Assembly: GCF_003664035.1 (NCBI RefSeq)
Contig: NZ_RCCK01000015.1
Coordinates: 186,001 to 250,000, forward strand
Direction: 5' to 3'
Source: Pedobacter alluvionis
Lineage (GTDB): Bacteria > Bacteroidota > Bacteroidia > Sphingobacteriales > Sphingobacteriaceae
DNA length: 64,000 nt
Shown piece after piece: positions 60,408 through 64,000 of the stretch (within the stretch, counting starts at the first letter, position 1; the number at the start of each line of letters is the position of its first letter). The position numbers were made by a program, and so were the translations under genes. The notes beneath the pieces were generated by a model. It saw only the letters and a list, made by a program, of their open reading frames with translations. It searched no databases and was not told the DNA's origin.

Positions 60408-61469
60408 TTGGTAAGGAAATCCTACATATCGCTTTATTGGAAATGTCAGCTAATTGGCTGGTCGGTGGCGGCTTTATATTGGACATTCCAGGGCTGGTCT
60501 GCTGCAGGCAATTTTAGATTCGATTTGGCTGTTGTGCAGTTTGTTTCGGATGTGCTGATGTACATTTTGATTACCCATTTGTACCGTAATTTTGCAAACA
60601 AAAACCGTTGGCAGGATCTTTCACTCGAGAAACTAATCTGGCGAATGTTAATTGTTATCCCGGCGATGGGTATTTTTTATCTGCTGGTTACCATTGGAAA
60701 ATTGTATCTGGTGAGGCTGTTGTTTCTGAGTCATCCACCACAGTCGTTTTCCGATTTTTTTAGTGTAAATGCTCTTGGTATTTTTGTAGCTGGCATCCGC
60801 TTAATGGCCATATGGCTTTTGGCTTATCATCTTTACCATTACGCAAAAAGAGAAATCAGGTTATCGGTAGAAAATGCGAGACTGGAGCTTAGCTTTAAAC
60901 AATCGCAGTTGGACAATCTTTCTTCTCAGTTAAACCCCCATTTTCTATTCAATGCACTCAATAATATAAAATCTTTGGTGTACACCCGCCCCGATGCTGC
61001 AGGCAGGGCAATTGATCTGTTAAGCGAACTGTTGCGCAGCGGATTATATAAGGGTAGTGCCATGCTCATCAGGTTAAATGAAGAAGTAGACCTGATTAGA
61101 GATTACCTGGAGCTGGAAGGTTTGAGGATGGAAGAAAGATTGCAATACAATTTGGATATCGATATTTCGCTCTCTGGTCTGATGGTGCCACGTTTGTGCA
61201 TTCAAACATTAGTCGAAAATGCGGTAAAACATGGGGTTGCCTTAGAAAAACAAGGTGGAAAGATTGAAGTAATAATTAACGAACATGATGGATTTGTAAA
61301 TATCCGTGTCTTAAACCCGGGCAAATTGGAACAGGATAAAACGACTACAGGAATCGGACTTCATAACCTGAAAGAAAGACTCGATCTCAGTTATCATCAC
61401 CGTGCTTCTTTCAGCCTGTATGAAATGGAGCAAAAAGTTTGCGCCGAAATTAAAATTCCGATCAGATGA
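60408..61469 (+). CDS. LytS/YehU-type sensor histidine kinase
   Basis: A membrane histidine kinase of about 353 aa. There is no ATG in a suitable place; TTG at 60408 (followed by VRKSYISLYWKCQLIGWS, the common family start) is preferred, and TTG at 60384 adds eight unlikely residues. Four TM helices occupy about 10-150. The His-kinase domain has QLDNLSSQLNPHFLFNALNNIKSL with the phospho-accepting His in NPHFLFN, then LVENAVKHGV (N box) and TGIGLHNLKERL (G box). The kinase gene overlaps the next response-regulator gene by 4 bases (ATGA), so translation is coupled. The signal is unknown. Confidence 0.93.
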   Translation: MVRKSYISLYWKCQLIGWSVAALYWTFQGWSAAGNFRFDLAVVQFVSDVLMYILITHLYRNFANKNRWQDLSLEKLIWRMLIVIPAMGIFYLLVTIGKLYLVRLLFLSHPPQSFSDFFSVNALGIFVAGIRLMAIWLLAYHLYHYAKREIRLSVENARLELSFKQSQLDNLSSQLNPHFLFNALNNIKSLVYTRPDAAGRAIDLLSELLRSGLYKGSAMLIRLNEEVDLIRDYLELEGLRMEERLQYNLDIDISLSGLMVPRLCIQTLVENAVKHGVALEKQGGKIEVIINEHDGFVNIRVLNPGKLEQDKTTTGIGLHNLKERLDLSYHHRASFSLYEMEQKVCAEIKIPIR

Positions 61470-62158
61470 GAAATATTAGGACGCTAATCATCGACGATGA
61501 ACGTGGCGCAAGGCAGGAGCTGATGAGGATGTTAAAAAGCTATCCTCAGATTACCGTATTGGGAGAGGCTACTAATGCTGATGAAGCTGAACAGCTCATC
61601 GGACTTTTAAAACCCGAACTGATTTTTTTGGATATACAGATGCCTGGTCGTTCGGGTTTCGATCTGTTAGAAAATCTTGTACATGTGCCACAGGTGATTT
61701 TTGTAACCGCTTTCGACAGTTATGCGGTGCAGGCTTTTGAAGTAAGCGCCATGGATTATCTGATGAAACCTGTACGTGATGAACGTTTTAAAAGTGCAAT
61801 TGATAAAGCCATAGAAAAGATGAGCGTAGGTGATGCCACAGCTATTTTTGTGAAAGACAGGGGCAAACATCATCTCATAAAGTGGAAAGAAGTGCATTTG
61901 ATCGAGTCGGTAGAAAATTATGCACGACTCTTTTTCGGCAAGGAGCAGGTATTGCTCAAAACCTCATTAAATAAATTGGAAGAAAAGCCCGATTGCCAAA
62001 GGTTTTTTAGGGCAAGCAGAAGTATATTATTTAACCTCGACTACATCAGTTCAATAAAAAAAGATGATGGGGGGATGTTTGTAGAACTTAAGACGGGAAA
62101 TTTAATCAGAATCTCAGAACGGCAGGCTGTTAAATTAAGAAGCCTCATTAAAATATAA
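61466..62158 (+). CDS. LytTR-family response regulator
   Basis: A 230-aa two-component regulator. Receiver domain 1-120: LIIDDERGARQELMRML (acidic pocket), phospho-accepting Asp56 in LIFLDIQMPG, Thr/Lys switch residues in VTAFDSYAVQAF and YLMKPV. C-terminal LytTR DNA-binding domain from about 130 (IFVKDRGKHHLIKWKEVHLIESVENYARLFF), ending ISERQAVKLRSLIKI. It works with the preceding kinase; the following hydrolase gene, 17 bases on, may be a target or just co-transcribed. Confidence 0.95.
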   Translation: MRNIRTLIIDDERGARQELMRMLKSYPQITVLGEATNADEAEQLIGLLKPELIFLDIQMPGRSGFDLLENLVHVPQVIFVTAFDSYAVQAFEVSAMDYLMKPVRDERFKSAIDKAIEKMSVGDATAIFVKDRGKHHLIKWKEVHLIESVENYARLFFGKEQVLLKTSLNKLEEKPDCQRFFRASRSILFNLDYISSIKKDDGGMFVELKTGNLIRISERQAVKLRSLIKI

Positions 62159-62175
62159 ACTTTAATTTTTTGATC

Positions 62176-63933
62176 ATGAAAATAAACTTAGTAAAACTGG
62201 GTGTGGCTGTGCTATGCCTCATCATTGGAGTGGAAACTTTTGCACAACAAAAACTAACCTTACCCGATAGCAGTAATTACATCATTAACGATAGTGTGAT
62301 GATTAAAACAAAATATGGGATTACTTTATCTGCCGTGGTGGTGAGGAAAAAAGGTATGCCGCAGAAATTGCCTGCTGCACTCTTTTATTTTATCTATTCC
62401 AATACCAATAGAAGTTTGATGGAAGCCAGGTATGCAGCCGATCATGGTTATGTTGGCATTGTTGCCGATGCCAGAGGAAAACGGCTCAGTCCCGATATGC
62501 CGGTGCCTTACGAATATGAAACCAAAGATGTAAATGCAGTGATCGATTGGATCACCCAACAATCATGGAGCGATGGCAGGGTGGGGATGTATGGCGGAAG
62601 TTATTCAGGTTTTGCACAATGGGCAGCGGCTAAACACCTGCATCCGGCATTAAAAACCATTGTGCCCTATGTTGCAGCTATTCCAGGGCTTGGCTTGCCC
62701 ATGGAAAATAATGTTTTTTTAACTGCCAATTACCAGTGGGCCTTTTATATTACCAACAATAAATATACTGATGATGAGGTAAATAACGACAAGGTCCGCT
62801 GGCGCAACATGAGGTTTAATTGGTGGGATAGCGGGGCTGCTTATAATAAGATCGATAGCGTTGATGGCACACCAAATCCATTGTTGCAGAAATGGCTTAG
62901 CCACCCTGATTATGATACCTACTGGCAGTCGATGGTACCCTATGGTAGCGATTTTAAACACATCAATATTCCGGTGCTCAGCATTACCGGGTATTACGAT
63001 GATGGACAGGTTTCGGCATTAGAATATCTCCGCGAACATTATAAGTATAATCCGTCAGCTGAACATTATTTAATTATAGGTCCTTATGATCATTTTGGAT
63101 CGCAGATAGGTGGATTAGCCAGGCTAAGAGGTTATGAGGTAGATTCAATAGCGCTAATCAATACCCGTGAAATGACTTTCCAGTGGCTCGACTATATTCT
63201 TAAAGGCGGAAAGAAACCCGCATTGTTAAAAGATAAGATCAATTTTGAGGTAATGGGCGCAAATAAATGGAATCATGCTTCTTCATTGGCAAAGATGGAG
63301 GATTACCACATCCGCTTTTATCTGGACAGCACTAAAAACGGGATGATGTTGTCGGAGCAAAAGCCAGTCAAAAAAGTTTTCATGCATCAGCAGGTTGATC
63401 TGGCCGATAGAACCAAGTTCTACAACGATTATTATCCTGATCCGATCATCAAAAAGGAGATCGACAGATCAAATGGATTGTTTTTTATCACGAAGCCAAT
63501 TAATCAAGCCGTTTCAGTGTCAGGTGCACTAGAAGGGCAGCTCAAAGCCATCATCAACAAAAAGGATATGGATGTTGGCCTCATTCTGTACGAAATTACT
63601 CCATCAGGCAAATATTTTCAGCTCTCTTATTATTTAGGAAGGGCAAGCTATGCACACGACATGAGCAAAAGGACATTACTTAAGCCTGGCAAATTAGAAA
63701 CCATACCTTTTTATAGGTCGAGGGTTTTTAGTAAGCAGCTTCAAAAAGGCAGCAGGTTGCTTTTGGTGCTTAATATTGATAAAAATCCTTTTGCACAGAT
63801 CAATTATGGAACCGGTAAGGATGTGAGTAAAGAAACGATAAAAGATGCAGGCCCTCCACTTGAAATTAAATGGTCGACACAGAGTTTTATTGAGCTTGGT
63901 CTTTCGGCGGATGTTGAAGGTTTGTTTAAATAA
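62176..63933 (+). CDS. CocE/NonD-family secreted alpha/beta hydrolase
   Basis: A 585-aa secreted hydrolase. The ATG at 62176 gives a signal peptide (MKINLVKLGVAVLCLIIG, ending ETFAQ); the earlier TTG is unnecessary. An X-Pro dipeptidyl-peptidase/cocaine-esterase type alpha/beta-hydrolase domain at about 35-330 has the oxyanion region FIYSNTNRSLMEARYAADHGY, the nucleophile elbow GMYGGSYSGFAQW (Ser in GGSYSG), and the acid/His part with SITGYYDDGQVSA and IIGPYDHFGSQ. The C-terminal jelly-roll domain (about 420-585, SGALEGQLKAIINKKDMDVG, SRLLLVLNIDKNPFAQINYGTG) is typical of CocE/PepX. Substrate (acyl ester or peptide) unknown. Confidence 0.92.
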   Translation: MKINLVKLGVAVLCLIIGVETFAQQKLTLPDSSNYIINDSVMIKTKYGITLSAVVVRKKGMPQKLPAALFYFIYSNTNRSLMEARYAADHGYVGIVADARGKRLSPDMPVPYEYETKDVNAVIDWITQQSWSDGRVGMYGGSYSGFAQWAAAKHLHPALKTIVPYVAAIPGLGLPMENNVFLTANYQWAFYITNNKYTDDEVNNDKVRWRNMRFNWWDSGAAYNKIDSVDGTPNPLLQKWLSHPDYDTYWQSMVPYGSDFKHINIPVLSITGYYDDGQVSALEYLREHYKYNPSAEHYLIIGPYDHFGSQIGGLARLRGYEVDSIALINTREMTFQWLDYILKGGKKPALLKDKINFEVMGANKWNHASSLAKMEDYHIRFYLDSTKNGMMLSEQKPVKKVFMHQQVDLADRTKFYNDYYPDPIIKKEIDRSNGLFFITKPINQAVSVSGALEGQLKAIINKKDMDVGLILYEITPSGKYFQLSYYLGRASYAHDMSKRTLLKPGKLETIPFYRSRVFSKQLQKGSRLLLVLNIDKNPFAQINYGTGKDVSKETIKDAGPPLEIKWSTQSFIELGLSADVEGLFK

Positions 63934-63936
63934 ATA

Positions 63937-64000
63937 TTACCGCTTGTTGTAGGCTATATCATATTTGTAATTCCATTCGAATTTGTTCACGTTGAGCTTG
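63937..64000 (-). CDS. C-terminal end of a convergent gene (partial)
   Basis: The last 20 codons of a minus-strand frame, ending NYKYDIAYNKR and a TAA at 63937-63939, just after the hydrolase stop codon. It opens off the right edge of the window, so the product cannot be identified. Accepted because the frame is open to the edge and the spacing is natural. Confidence 0.4.
   Translation of the reverse strand, partial: KLNVNKFEWNYKYDIAYNKR

Noticed and set aside
1..64000. CRISPR arrays, prophage, insertion sequences
   Set aside because: No regularly spaced repeats, phage structural genes or complete transposases were seen on either strand.

Overview
The window reads as chromosome of a Sphingobacteriaceae-type member of the Bacteroidota, most like Pedobacter. 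Support comes from two ECF sigma/FecR/SusC/SusD loci, an Oar-type TonB receptor, -7 boxes of the form TAnnTTTG instead of E. coli -10 boxes, DUF4256, DUF4369, DUF4374 and DUF4377 proteins, and palindromic intergenic repeats. No species is claimed.

Layout. 1-9.2 kb is core-like: pdxA (partial) divergent from rsmA, a thioredoxin-fold protein, clpS, a FabH-like ketoacyl synthase, a DUF4256 protein, a GNAT acetyltransferase, a large Oar-like TonB receptor and a tiny lipoprotein. At 9.78 kb there is an intact tRNA-Asn. From its anticodon loop to 9,953 the sequence recurs as a ~140-bp direct repeat at 38,951-39,090, which marks a ~29-kb genomic island. The island starts with the stranded N-terminal piece of a tyrosine recombinase and carries: (a) a TlpA-like redoxin, ECF sigma factor, FecR, SusC and SusD, followed by a split DUF4369/TlpA pair and a free DsbD N-terminal domain; (b) an AraC regulator and an RND efflux operon (adaptor, pump, TolC); (c) two more AraC regulators, a CDF metal exporter, a Fur-family regulator, and a TonB receptor/DUF4374 lipoprotein/siderophore-binding-protein operon. 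No conjugation genes are visible. A third, degraded copy of the tRNA-proximal sequence at ~43.0 kb suggests repeated accretion at this locus; a GH2 beta-galactosidase-like enzyme and a small secreted protein lie between the second and third copies.

43.2-46.4 kb holds a lipoprotein gene interrupted by a frameshift. Its C-terminal domain looks like a permuted papain-fold enzyme, and a four-helix membrane protein follows ten bases downstream, so this is a candidate toxin/immunity pair. A Crp-family regulator follows. 46.6-58.2 kb is one long minus-strand run: ECF sigma, FecR, SusC, SusD, a lipoprotein that may be a degenerate metallohydrolase, two thioredoxin-fold proteins and an S1-type serine protease, closed by a strong terminator. 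58.9-64 kb returns to ordinary genes: a VOC protein, a DUF4377 lipoprotein, a LytS/LytTR two-component pair, a CocE-type alpha/beta hydrolase and the edge of a convergent gene.

How the genes fit together. Both SusC/SusD loci should sense and import an unknown nutrient through an ECF sigma/FecR surface-signalling switch, and both are unusually rich in periplasmic thiol-redox proteins. The 30.6-38.5 kb block looks like metal homeostasis: export by CDF, a Fur-type sensor, and import by a TonB siderophore system.
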